A DNA stretch of 64,000 bases from Candidatus Edwardsbacteria bacterium RifOxyA12_full_54_48. Lineage in GTDB: Bacteria; Edwardsbacteria; AC1; EtOH8. Every line of letters starts with the position of its first letter. The first letter of the stretch is position 1. This document shows positions 51,360 through 59,904 of the stretch, piece after piece. Where the stretch lies: positions 62,001 through 126,000 of the forward strand of contig MFFN01000006.1 in NCBI GenBank assembly GCA_001777915.1, given 5' to 3'. A program made the position numbers and the translations under genes. The notes under the pieces were generated by a model that was not told the origin of the DNA, did not search any database, and saw only the letters and a program-made list of their open reading frames with translations.

Positions 51360-51719
51360 TCAATTAATTGTAAACAATACAATCCCTGCGGCCGCACCCA
51401 GAATATCGGCGGCCAGATCCTTGAAGCTGAAACGATTTCCCTTTTGGGCTCCGTCCTGTAATTCCTTGACTATCCCCAGGGACAGGGAAAAGACCACCGC
51501 AGTGTTTCTGGCCCGAACCGGGGGCTCGGCACTTTCAGCCTCCAGCCAATGATTGGCAAGCCCCACGGCCGCTAGGCTTACGGCAAAATGAGACAGCTTG
51601 TCACGTCCCAGCCATCTGTCGGAAAGCCCGGTCTTTTCTGATGTTTGGCAATTCAGAACAGCCGCAGAACCACAAAGAACTAAGACCGCAGGCAGGAATA
51701 ATTTTATCTTCGGTCTCAA
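51360..51719 (-). CDS. YfiM-like (DUF2279) exported protein
   Basis: 119 residues. Signal segment about 1-24, then DKLSHFAVSLAAVGLANHW, a GIVKELQDG segment and a closing SFKDLAADILGAAAGIVLF, the pattern of YfiM/DUF2279 and VanZ-like small membrane proteins. The His and two Asp residues are the conserved ones. Function unknown. It overlaps the PorV-like gene upstream by four bases (ATGA). Confidence 0.7.
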   Translation of the reverse strand: MRPKIKLFLPAVLVLCGSAAVLNCQTSEKTGLSDRWLGRDKLSHFAVSLAAVGLANHWLEAESAEPPVRARNTAVVFSLSLGIVKELQDGAQKGNRFSFKDLAADILGAAAGIVLFTIN

Positions 51720-52645
51720 AATCCCAGGCCCAGAGAAAACCGATGGGAGGTGCCCAGGTCATAAAGGCTGGGAACAAAGGCATAGTCAAATTCGTAGCTA
51801 CGCCACCGGCAGCCCATGCCCAGGCTGTAGGTCTCGGTATCGTGGCCGGTCCTATATCCCATCCGGAGGGCCAGCTGGTCCCGCCATAGATACTCGCCGC
51901 CCCATCGGGACTGCCATTTTCCGTCGATCGGTTTGGCAACGTCGGCCGCCGCAGTGAACCTGCCGTTATAAGCAAACCAGGGCAGTTTATAGGCTGTTCC
52001 CAATTTGAAAGTGGTGGGCTGCTTAAAGAGGTTGCCGGCCATCTGCATCCTGGGTCCGATATTGTCGGCCGTGCCGGCCAGAGAAAGATCCCCCTTAAGG
52101 AGGTTGAAATTAAGCCCGGCCTGAAGGCTGTGACCGTACGCCGAGTTCAGGTAGACTTTCTCATACAGCCGCCGGTAGGACACCCCTACGGACAACAGCG
52201 ATGACGGGACAAAGGCATAAGACAGGCTGCCGAAGAAATCATAGGCCTGGTAGAAATCCAAGGGATCCAGGCTGGGGATGTCCTCCCGGAGGGGAATATC
52301 GCCGGACGACAACAGCCGTCCGCCCAGCCCCAGGCGGTGTTTGCCGAATCCGGTGGCGTAATAGATCTCGTCCACCGAGGTCTCAGCTATCCAGACGTTA
52401 TGCTGGAAATGGAACGAATTTTTCAGGGGCATCTGGGCCAGGCGGGCCGGATTCCAGTAGCAGGCCGTGGCATCGTTCACCAGGGCGATCCCGGCTTCGG
52501 CCATTCCGGCGGTCCTGGCCCCGGCACCGATCTTGAGGAACGACATGGCCGTGCTTCCGGCCAGGGGGTACACTTCCGCCAAGGCACTATCGGCAGTTGC
52601 AAAAACAAACAGGGCGAAAAACAGACGGCTTAGATATCGTATCAT
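51716..52645 (-). CDS. PorV/PorQ-family outer-membrane protein
   Basis: 309 residues. Signal peptide about 1-23 (ends ALAE). The mature start AGSTAMSFLKIGAGARTAGMAEAGIALVNDATACYWNPARLAQ is the PorV/PorQ (UPF0164) hallmark, followed by a 14-strand-type barrel ending HRFSLGLGF. PorV works with the type IX secretion system, where it shuttles cargo bearing C-terminal sorting domains; the many such cargo genes in this window support the same job here. No PorK/L/M/N or Sov gene is in view. Confidence 0.9.
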   Translation of the reverse strand: MIRYLSRLFFALFVFATADSALAEVYPLAGSTAMSFLKIGAGARTAGMAEAGIALVNDATACYWNPARLAQMPLKNSFHFQHNVWIAETSVDEIYYATGFGKHRLGLGGRLLSSGDIPLREDIPSLDPLDFYQAYDFFGSLSYAFVPSSLLSVGVSYRRLYEKVYLNSAYGHSLQAGLNFNLLKGDLSLAGTADNIGPRMQMAGNLFKQPTTFKLGTAYKLPWFAYNGRFTAAADVAKPIDGKWQSRWGGEYLWRDQLALRMGYRTGHDTETYSLGMGCRWRSYEFDYAFVPSLYDLGTSHRFSLGLGF

Positions 52646-52741
52646 GACAGCCTCGTAAAAGCTTTCCGGTTAAATGGTGATTGCCTACCTTGAATTTCCC
52701 GCTACAACACTCCTTTAAAAAATAACCCCAAAGCTTGTTTT

Positions 52742-53188
52742 CTAAAACCGCCGGTTCAAGGGGTAGGCATTATACGAATAGGGGTCCACCTGGTTATACT
52801 GGAACTCTATCAGGAAACTCTTGCTGGGCTGGTATTTCATGCCGAACGACGGCAGGAACATTCCCTGATCATGTTTTCCGCCCTGAAAAGATGACAGGCT
52901 GTTGAACTGGTTCGGAGTAAAACGATAGGCCAGATCCAGGTTCAGTTCCAGCTTGTCGGTCAGCCGGTAGCTCATGGAATTGCGGTAGAGATTGCTCACC
53001 AGGCTGCCATTATTGGTGCCCAGATAACTCATGGAAAAGCTTTGCTGCATGGAAAGACGGCTCATGTCAATAAGGTTATTGTTGAACAGACTATTATATG
53101 ACGGAACCGCGATCCCGCTATAGGACTGGGCCGGAACCAGGCTGGCAGCCAGGCAGAGAAGCATTACGATGGAAACGAGCCTTTTCAT
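52742..53188 (-). CDS. Outer-membrane-like protein of unknown family
   Basis: 148 residues. Signal peptide 1-20 (ends VPAQ), a Ser/Asn-rich segment (SLFNNNLIDMSRLSMQQSFSMSYLG) and strands such as DKLELNLDLAYRF and FLIEFQYNQV. It resembles small barrel or barrel-edge proteins found beside PorV genes but I know no name. It overlaps the FmdB gene by four bases and lies 96 bases before the PorV-like gene. Confidence 0.7.
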   Translation of the reverse strand: MKRLVSIVMLLCLAASLVPAQSYSGIAVPSYNSLFNNNLIDMSRLSMQQSFSMSYLGTNNGSLVSNLYRNSMSYRLTDKLELNLDLAYRFTPNQFNSLSSFQGGKHDQGMFLPSFGMKYQPSKSFLIEFQYNQVDPYSYNAYPLNRRF

Positions 53189-53457
53189 TTTTTCCCTCCC
53201 TCGCTGGTGGTGCTTTTGTTTTCGACTTTTGCCGGGGTGCCGCCGGCTTCGGATTTGGCCTGCCGCCGGTACTCGCTGCTGCGGTTATCAGTGATGTAAA
53301 ATCCTGATCCCTTGAACAGCAGACCAACCCCCCCGCCCAGTAGGCGCTCCACCTTGCCTCCGCACTTGGGACATTTCTTCAAGGGCTTGTCCTTTATGGA
53401 TTGGAACTGCTCAAAGCGGTGATTGCACAAATTGCATTCATATTCGTAAGTGGGCAT
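53185..53457 (-). CDS. FmdB-family zinc-ribbon protein
   Basis: 90 residues. MPTYEYECNLCNHRFEQFQSI with a second CPKCGG pair: four cysteines (C8, C11, C34, C37) that bind zinc, followed by the family's GxGFYxTD element (GSGFYITDN). The tail is charged and disordered. FmdB-type proteins are putative regulators with no proven target. It is the first gene of an operon running to the DUF4388 gene. Confidence 0.93.
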   Translation of the reverse strand: MPTYEYECNLCNHRFEQFQSIKDKPLKKCPKCGGKVERLLGGGVGLLFKGSGFYITDNRSSEYRRQAKSEAGGTPAKVENKSTTSEGGKK

Positions 53458-53480
53458 AAAACCCCCGATGTTATCCTCTA

Positions 53481-53509
53481 AGTATACTAACTAAAATGCC
53501 TTGTGTCAA
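53481..53509 (-). promoter_or_regulatory. Sigma70 promoter of the FmdB-PorV operon
   Basis: Minus strand: TTGACA (53504-53509), 17 bases, TATACT (53481-53486). It occupies the 62-base gap after the C25 peptidase gene. Confidence 0.85.
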
Positions 53510-53519
53510 TACATAATCA

Positions 53520-56500
53520 TCATCTGATCATCACCATGCGGCGGACCAGCGACCTTCCGGATATCGAAAGGCGGACAAAATATATGCCTCCGGAGAGTCC
53601 CCTGCCGTAAAAATCCTTCCCATCCCAGACGGCATTATAACTCCCCGGCTGGAGCAGGCCCGAGGTCAGAATTTTAACCTTCCGGCCCAGCACATTGTAG
53701 ACCGCCAATTCGACCGGCGATCTCTGTTTCAATTGAAAGGTTATCTCGGTTGACCCGGCAAAGGGGTTGGGCCGGTTCGGCAGCAATCTGTCGGCGAAAA
53801 GAAGCACCGGCTGCCCTCCCGTCACCCCGGCCGGAGCCGGACCCGCCAAGACATCGTCGATGAACCACCCCTGCGACCTGATGCCAGGTCCGGCGCTGTC
53901 CACATAGGCAATGAACCTCAATTGCAGGGCCTGGCCCGGCTGGTACCGGGACAGATCGTATATTCTCTTTTCCCACTGCCCGGATGATCCGGTCAGGACC
54001 CCCAACAGCCTGGTCCCGAACGACCCGGACAATTCTATGAAGCCATAGCCCCACTCGGGAATGAAGTCGTACCACTGCCAGAAACTTAGCTGGTGGCTTT
54101 CGCCCACCAGAAATGGTCGGCTAAGCAGGGTATCCACCGCCCGGTAAGGAGCCAGGTTCGCCGACTCGATCCCGAAATACCAGCTGTTGGCCGGAGAATG
54201 GTATCTATAAGGGCTGATATGCCAATAACTGGAATCCGACACCAGCCAGCTGCCGCCGCCCGACTCTGTTTGATCGTCAAGCCCTGCCGCCCCCACCGTC
54301 AAGATCAACGAATCGGAAAAATATCCCCCGGCAAATAAGCCCTGGATCAGGAGCCTGGGGAAATAATTGGTATCCGGCGCCAGCGAATCTATTTTAAGAA
54401 TAAATTCAATGGCAGCGCCAGAATCCGGCTCCAGCCAAATCAGGCTGTCAGAAGGCTGCAATATATCCATCAAGCCGTCGGCGGTGCTCAGGCTGAAAGC
54501 GCCCTGGCTTAGAGCCGCCTGGCCGGTGTTTTTCAAAGACACCGACAGGGTGACGGTCTCGCCCGGTTCGATTATTTTATTTCCGTTGCCCAACAGGCTG
54601 TCATCAGTTATATGATACAAATATTTCAGTGACGGGGCCGAGATATCCTGGCCGATCTGGTAATGCCAGTTGTTCCCGGCGGAATCGATGAGTTCAATTT
54701 CGAACCGGGTGATATCCCCCTCCCGGCAGGTCGAGTCGATGGCAATTTTCGGAGAACCGCTGGTCCAGAGGCTGTCGCCCGGCAGCAGCCCTGAGATGTC
54801 TGCCAGACTGTCGGTCACTGCCGCATTGCTGTCAGTTGACCTCAATACAGCCCTGGCATTCAATCCGGAGAATAATGTTCCGTTATTTCTGATCAAAATT
54901 TCCAGGGTGCCTGATTCGCCGGGTCCGGCCAGTCCGTCGCCGTTGCCCGAGATCTCGGTCCATCTTTGCCCGGCATATGATAGGCTGGGGCCCGGTGTGA
55001 CTATCTTCACATCCTTCTGCAGCGGGATGCAGTTCGCCGCCCAGGCAGAGAGGCCCGCCTCCTGCGGCAGGGCTGTAAATCCCGACAACAGCGCCTGTCC
55101 GGACCGATCGGTGACCGATCTTATGTATGTAGAATCGACGCACAAGGTGAGGACGACATCGCCGGCCGGCTGGTTGTTCCTCGATACACTCACCGAGAGC
55201 CCTATGGGCCCGGTATTGATGCTGTCGGAGCAGATCATCTGCAGGCTCTCCGGAGCGGATGTCCATACCGCCAGGGTGGGATCCCCCAGCAGATTCAGAT
55301 TGTAATTGACCCAGCGGAAATAGCCGTCGGCCTGCGACAAGGGGATCATGTCGGCCTTGGAGAAGCCCACCGCCTGCCCCAGGCTGGGGGCCTGCCGAAT
55401 CAGCAGCTGATCGAAGAAAGTATTGTCGTAAAGATCGGACGGGCTGTAACCGGGGAATCCGGGGAAGTACCACCCATAGCGCGAATTTCCAATGAAGGCC
55501 AGCCCCCCGCCCTGCGGGTTATTCACGAAATGCTCGGCGATGCAGTTGGAATCGAAGCCGGCCGCCTGGCAGCCCTGGGAGTACAGGATACCCCACCGGC
55601 CGGAATTGTTGAGGGTGTCCATCAGGGTGGTATCCAGCCAGCCGTTCCCTCCCTGCATCACCTTGAAACCGGAATGGCCATTGTGGTTCATCAGATGGAG
55701 TCCATTATTGACCGACTGGATTATGGTGGCCGGACTTTCGTTGCCCGATGACTGGTAAAGCTTCTCCACCGGACGGAAATGATCGGTCATATAATCACGA
55801 TCCACCATGTCCTTGCCCAATGCGGCGTCGGTGCCGGCGTCCAGATAGGACGCCCAGAAAGATGCCCTGGAAAGATAGCCGTCCGGAGGATTCTTTTCAT
55901 AGGTCAATACCTTGTCAACGAAGGTCCCAGCTTGTTCTATGCTGCCGGCCGTTGCCCGGCCCACCGAGATCTCGGGATACATATCCACACTGTCAGCCGG
56001 CTCCCCGAAGATGCCGTTATTATTGAGGTCCCAGCCGCCGTCCAAATCGCTGTAGTAAAGATCGCAGATCAAGCTATCAACGCCCACTCTGGTGCTGTCC
56101 TCGTACCCGCTGTGCATGGCAAAGGCGGTCCGGGCCGGGACCAGGCCGTAATCTCCGCCCAGCAGCAGATGGCTGATCCCGTGATTTGCATATTGCTCGA
56201 TGACGAAGTTGCGCAGTTTCTCCGGCTGATCACGGCCGGGATATTTCGGATAGATGGTGTCCACCACAGCTATTTTTGTGCTGATGCCCTTTTGGTTCTT
56301 CCATTGGGCCAGCCTCTGAAAAACTGTGTCAAACTGGGTTACGGTAACTATCAGAAGGTCGTACTGGGGGCCTTTCGGGGTTGCCTCCCCGGGATAATTG
56401 AGAACAGCAGGCTCAAAGTTCGCAGCAGATCTTGAAACCCATGGGGCTCCATGTTGGGACATTCTTGCCTTCTTGGAGTGATCCAGGTCATATTCAACTA

Positions 56501-56999
56501 TGACCTCCATATCCTGAAGCACCCTCAGCTTTCCTTCCAGGGGCTGGAAGCTGAAGGGGCAGACCACCAGGTTTAACAGGTTATAACCGCCGAAATTTCC
56601 CTGGTGCCGGCTGAGCACCGGCCCGGCGGGGTAGTAGCCGCCGGAATTGTAGATCAGGCTGTCCTTGATGAAACCCGGCTGGGCATTCTCGGAGGTCGGC
56701 TGGTATCTCTGGGCCGGAATGATGTTGTAGCTGCCGGGAAGTTCCCGGTAGGCATCATTGGTCTTTATCGACCGGACCACGGCCTGCGGCGGCAGTAACA
56801 GGGTCAGGGTTTTGGCCGGCAGCCAGGGGGCCCCGGGCTTACCGTAATTGACCAGCCCGGAACATTTAATTGCCTGATACTCCCCGGCTTTTTGGAAATC
56901 CGGGGAAAGGTCCCGAAATGATATTTTTTGACTGAGGGTGCCCCCGCCGGCTATTGAAGCAAGCGATACCAACGAGATTATGGTCAATTTGATCTTCAT
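53520..56999 (-). CDS. C25 (gingipain-family) cysteine peptidase with sorting domain
   Basis: 1159 residues. Signal peptide about 1-21, an N-terminal propeptide to about 205, then the catalytic domain (about 208-585): YDLLIVTVTQFDTVFQRLAQWKNQKG, LLLGGDYGLVPAR, the catalytic His in GLHLMNHNGHSGF and Cys in LYSQGCQAAGF, then GLAFIGNSRYGWYFPG. Two Ig-like domains with DUxGNxIxEPGE-type starts (GNGDGLAGPGESGTLEILIRN; GNGNKIIEPGETVTLSVSL), a jelly-roll part about 920-1060 and a FlgD-like sorting domain (about 1070-1159). It is a surface-directed protease of the type IX cargo kind. The start has a promoter but no good ribosome site. Confidence 0.93.
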   Translation of the reverse strand: MKIKLTIISLVSLASIAGGGTLSQKISFRDLSPDFQKAGEYQAIKCSGLVNYGKPGAPWLPAKTLTLLLPPQAVVRSIKTNDAYRELPGSYNIIPAQRYQPTSENAQPGFIKDSLIYNSGGYYPAGPVLSRHQGNFGGYNLLNLVVCPFSFQPLEGKLRVLQDMEVIVEYDLDHSKKARMSQHGAPWVSRSAANFEPAVLNYPGEATPKGPQYDLLIVTVTQFDTVFQRLAQWKNQKGISTKIAVVDTIYPKYPGRDQPEKLRNFVIEQYANHGISHLLLGGDYGLVPARTAFAMHSGYEDSTRVGVDSLICDLYYSDLDGGWDLNNNGIFGEPADSVDMYPEISVGRATAGSIEQAGTFVDKVLTYEKNPPDGYLSRASFWASYLDAGTDAALGKDMVDRDYMTDHFRPVEKLYQSSGNESPATIIQSVNNGLHLMNHNGHSGFKVMQGGNGWLDTTLMDTLNNSGRWGILYSQGCQAAGFDSNCIAEHFVNNPQGGGLAFIGNSRYGWYFPGFPGYSPSDLYDNTFFDQLLIRQAPSLGQAVGFSKADMIPLSQADGYFRWVNYNLNLLGDPTLAVWTSAPESLQMICSDSINTGPIGLSVSVSRNNQPAGDVVLTLCVDSTYIRSVTDRSGQALLSGFTALPQEAGLSAWAANCIPLQKDVKIVTPGPSLSYAGQRWTEISGNGDGLAGPGESGTLEILIRNNGTLFSGLNARAVLRSTDSNAAVTDSLADISGLLPGDSLWTSGSPKIAIDSTCREGDITRFEIELIDSAGNNWHYQIGQDISAPSLKYLYHITDDSLLGNGNKIIEPGETVTLSVSLKNTGQAALSQGAFSLSTADGLMDILQPSDSLIWLEPDSGAAIEFILKIDSLAPDTNYFPRLLIQGLFAGGYFSDSLILTVGAAGLDDQTESGGGSWLVSDSSYWHISPYRYHSPANSWYFGIESANLAPYRAVDTLLSRPFLVGESHQLSFWQWYDFIPEWGYGFIELSGSFGTRLLGVLTGSSGQWEKRIYDLSRYQPGQALQLRFIAYVDSAGPGIRSQGWFIDDVLAGPAPAGVTGGQPVLLFADRLLPNRPNPFAGSTEITFQLKQRSPVELAVYNVLGRKVKILTSGLLQPGSYNAVWDGKDFYGRGLSGGIYFVRLSISGRSLVRRMVMIR

Positions 57000-57021
57000 A
57001 TATCTTTAATGCAGTTGTAAG

Positions 57022-57050
57022 AATATAACATCAATTAACCCGGCAGTCAA
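57022..57050 (-). promoter_or_regulatory. Sigma70 promoter of the C25 peptidase gene
   Basis: Minus strand: TTGACT (57045-57050), 17 bases, TATATT (57022-57027). Start near 57015, about 16 bases before the ATG. Confidence 0.82.
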
Positions 57051-57081
57051 TAGTTTGCCGTTTTTAGTGAAAAGGGAATAT

Positions 57082-57110
57082 AAAAGGCCGAGCTCATCGC
57101 TCGGCCTTTT
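57082..57110 (-). terminator. Terminator of pnp
   Basis: Perfect 12-bp stem AAAAGGCCGAGC / GCTCGGCCTTTT with a 5-base loop, directly after the pnp stop on the minus strand. Confidence 0.92.
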
Positions 57111-57113
57111 ATA

Positions 57114-59204
57114 TTACAACGCCTGTTTTCTTGACAGGCTGACCTTGCCGGTATCGGAATCTATCTTGATCAGCTTGACCACTATCTGCTGGCCCTCCTG
57201 GACCACGTCCTCCACCTTCTCCACCCGTTTTTTATCCAGCTCGGAGATGTGGACCAGACCTTCCTGGCCGGGCATGAACTCCACAAAAGCCCCGAAATTC
57301 ATGATCTTGACCACCTTGGCCTGGTAGATCTTGCCTATCTCCGGCTCGGCGGTCATCCACTTGATCTTCTCGTAGCAGGCCTCGGCCCCCGCCACCCCGG
57401 CCGCTCCCACCGAGGCCACGCAGACCCGCCCGGAATTGTCGTCGTCGATGTCTATCTTGACCCCGAACTCCTCCTGCAGGGCCCGGATGCTCTTGCCGCC
57501 GGGGCCGATGACCATGCCGATCTTGTCGGGCGGGATCATCAGGCTGAGGATCCGCGGGGCATAAGGGGAAAGCTCGGTCCGGGGTTGGTCCATGGTCTGG
57601 GTCATGATGTCCAGGATGTGCATCCGCCCCTGGTGCGCCTGGGTCAGGGCCTTCTGCAGGATATCCTTGGTGAGGCCCTGGACCTTGATATCCAATTGCA
57701 GGGCGGTGATCCCCTCCCTGGTGCCGGCCACTTTAAAGTCCATGTCCCCCAGATGATCCTCCAGGCCCATGATGTCTGAAAGAATGGCCACCTGGTCCTT
57801 TTCCATGACCAGCCCCATAGCGATGCCGGCCACCGGAGATTTGATGGGCACTCCGGCGTCCATCAGCGACAGCGAAGCGCCGCACACCGAGGCCATCGAG
57901 GAGGAGCCGTTGGATTCCAGGATTTCCGATACCACCCTGACGGTGTAGGGAAACCGGTCCTCGGCCGGGATCATGGGAGCCACCGCCCTCTCGGCCAGCG
58001 CTCCGTGACCTATCTCCCGGCGGCCCGGACCGCGGATGGGTTTGACCTCTCCCACCGAGAACGGCGGAAAGTTATAATGCAGCATGTAGCTTTTGGTGTA
58101 TTCGCCCTCCAGATCCTCTATCCTTTGCCCGTCGGAGGCGGTTCCCAGGGTGGTCACCGCCAGGCTCTGGGTCTCGCCCCGGGTGAACAGGGCCGAGCCG
58201 TGGGTCCGGGGCAGCACCCCCACCTCGCAGGTTATGGGACGGATGTCGGTCAGGCCCCGGCCGTCGGCCCGTTTGCCCTCCTTAAGGATCCTCTCCCTCA
58301 GGTCCTGGCTCTGTATCTCCTCGATCAGCGCCTTGATGGTCTTGTCGGATTCCGGATAGGATTCTTTCAATGATTCGATGGCCTCGGCGGCCAGCTGCTT
58401 GACGGCATCCTGACGGACCTCCTTTTGCGGCAGGATGTTGGCCGCCCGGACCTTGTTCAGGGTCAGCTCCCTGACCTTTTCTATCAGGGCCTGGTCCTTC
58501 TCCGCCGGGGTGACGACCCGCTTGGGTTTGCCGCATTTTTTGACCAATTCATCCTGCATCTCCACGATCTGCTTGATATACTGATGGCCGAACTCTATGG
58601 CGGCCACGATCTCGTCCTCCGAGACCTCCCGGGCCCCGGCCTCCACCATGGTGATGGAATCGCGGCTGCCGGCTATGACGATATCCAGCCGGCTTTCCTG
58701 CAGCTGCTGGAAAGTGGGATTGATCACATACTGGCCGTTTATCATCCCCACCCTGACCGACCCGATGGGTCCCAGGAATGGGACATCGGAGATGGACAGG
58801 GCCGCCGAGGCCCCGATCATTCCCAGTATATCGGAATCGTTCTCCTGGTCGGCTGAAAGTATCAGGGCAAAGACCTGCACTTCGTTCCTGAATTCCTGCG
58901 GGAACAGCGGACGGATCGGCCGGTCGATCAGCCGGGCCGAAAGGATCTCCTTTTCCCGGGGCCGGCCCTCCCTCTTGAAGAAGCCGCCCGGTATCCTGCC
59001 GACGGCATAGGCCTGCTCCCGGTATTCCACGCTCAGGGGGAAGAAGTCTATTCCCTCCCGGGGCTTATCGGCCCCCACCGCCGTCACCAGCACCACGGTG
59101 TCGCCGTAGCGCACCGTCACCGAACCGCCGGCCTGTTTGGCCATCCGGCCGGTCTCGATTATCAGTTTGCGTCCCCCCAGTTCCAGTTCCTGTACTTGTA
59201 CCAT
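57114..59204 (-). CDS. pnp: Polyribonucleotide nucleotidyltransferase (PNPase)
   Basis: 696 residues, normal length. Two RNase PH domains (about 1-220 and 300-540), the second with the catalytic segment around AGVPIKSPVAGIAMGLV and the Asp in the DHLGDMDFKVAGT motif, then a KH domain (IGMVIGPGGKSIRALQEEFG, about 560-610) and an S1 domain (GKIYQAKVVKIMNFGAFVEFMPGQEGLVHISEL, about 620-690). It degrades and trims RNA 3' to 5' with phosphate. It follows rpsO as in many bacteria, with a long hairpin between the two. Confidence 0.98.
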   Translation of the reverse strand: MVQVQELELGGRKLIIETGRMAKQAGGSVTVRYGDTVVLVTAVGADKPREGIDFFPLSVEYREQAYAVGRIPGGFFKREGRPREKEILSARLIDRPIRPLFPQEFRNEVQVFALILSADQENDSDILGMIGASAALSISDVPFLGPIGSVRVGMINGQYVINPTFQQLQESRLDIVIAGSRDSITMVEAGAREVSEDEIVAAIEFGHQYIKQIVEMQDELVKKCGKPKRVVTPAEKDQALIEKVRELTLNKVRAANILPQKEVRQDAVKQLAAEAIESLKESYPESDKTIKALIEEIQSQDLRERILKEGKRADGRGLTDIRPITCEVGVLPRTHGSALFTRGETQSLAVTTLGTASDGQRIEDLEGEYTKSYMLHYNFPPFSVGEVKPIRGPGRREIGHGALAERAVAPMIPAEDRFPYTVRVVSEILESNGSSSMASVCGASLSLMDAGVPIKSPVAGIAMGLVMEKDQVAILSDIMGLEDHLGDMDFKVAGTREGITALQLDIKVQGLTKDILQKALTQAHQGRMHILDIMTQTMDQPRTELSPYAPRILSLMIPPDKIGMVIGPGGKSIRALQEEFGVKIDIDDDNSGRVCVASVGAAGVAGAEACYEKIKWMTAEPEIGKIYQAKVVKIMNFGAFVEFMPGQEGLVHISELDKKRVEKVEDVVQEGQQIVVKLIKIDSDTGKVSLSRKQAL

Positions 59205-59399
59205 TTTTTCCTTCCTGCCCCGCAGCTCTGCGGGACCTTCCCCGCTTTTCGGGGGAAATTGATTGTTGATTGGAGCGTATCACCGCAGGCCTTGCCGTAC
59301 TTTGTCGGACCGGAATGGTCCGAGTTGTTTCGCGTGTTTCGCGGGCAAGAAAGCCTGCTGATACCTGCTCCGGGGTATTGCTTGCCGTCCGGTTTACGC

Positions 59400-59429
59400 C
59401 CACCGGGGCGATTACGATCGCCCCGGTGG
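59400..59429 (-). promoter_or_regulatory. Intercistronic hairpin between rpsO and pnp
   Basis: Perfect 13-bp stem CCACCGGGGCGAT / ATCGCCCCGGTGG with a 4-base loop and no T-run, 20 bases after rpsO. Its place matches the RNase III-cut stem that controls pnp in E. coli; here it is a candidate processing or stabilising element. Confidence 0.72.
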
Positions 59430-59447
59430 CTTATCAAGCCCGGACAA

Positions 59448-59717
59448 TTACTTTCTGAGTTCCAGCTTTTCCACTATGGCCCGGTAGCGGTCCATATGGC
59501 GCTTGGATAGGTAGTTCAGCAGCCGGCGCCGCTGGCCCACCATCTTTAAAAGCCCCCGCCGGCAGGCGTGGTCTTTTTTGTGGATCTTGAGGTGCTCGGT
59601 CAAATCGTTGATCCGCTGGGTAAGCAGGGCCACCTGCACCTCGGGGCTGCCGGTATCCCCTTCATGTTTCTGGTGTTTGCCGATCAAATCCTGCTTCTTT
59701 TCAATGGTCAGTGGCAT
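59448..59717 (-). CDS. rpsO: 30S ribosomal protein S15
   Basis: 89 residues, the standard length. Contains [51 protein letters not shown] and the closing [12 protein letters not shown], all typical of S15, which binds the three-way junction of 16S rRNA. GGAGG stands before the ATG. Its mRNA leader of about 68 bases contains a hairpin (CCGC-TTC-GCGG with flanking pairs) that may serve S15 self-regulation. Confidence 0.98.
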   Translation of the reverse strand: MPLTIEKKQDLIGKHQKHEGDTGSPEVQVALLTQRINDLTEHLKIHKKDHACRRGLLKMVGQRRRLLNYLSKRHMDRYRAIVEKLELRK

Positions 59718-59791
59718 GGTGTGATTTCCTCCTGATTTTTCTGATGCCTTCTCCCGCGAAGCGGTGCAGGAGAGGCCGTTAATGATAGGTA

Positions 59792-59821
59792 ATTATAAGC
59801 TATAAGTGGCACGAATGTCAA
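59792..59821 (-). promoter_or_regulatory. Sigma70 promoter of rpsO-pnp
   Basis: Minus strand: TTGACA (59816-59821), 18 bases, TATAAT (59792-59797). Start near 59785. Confidence 0.85.
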
Positions 59822-59850
59822 CACCATAAGCAAGCAGATATAAGGATACA

Positions 59851-59880
59851 AAAAAGGCCGGGTTATCTACCGGCCTTTTT
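59851..59880 (-). terminator. Terminator of the S8 peptidase / TolB-like operon
   Basis: Minus strand: AAAAAGGCCGG / CCGGCCTTTTT stem, loop of about 8 bases, then T-run, 24 bases after the stop at 59905. Confidence 0.88.
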
Positions 59881-59904
59881 TGTTTGGGTAAAAAGTTCGA
59901 TTGG

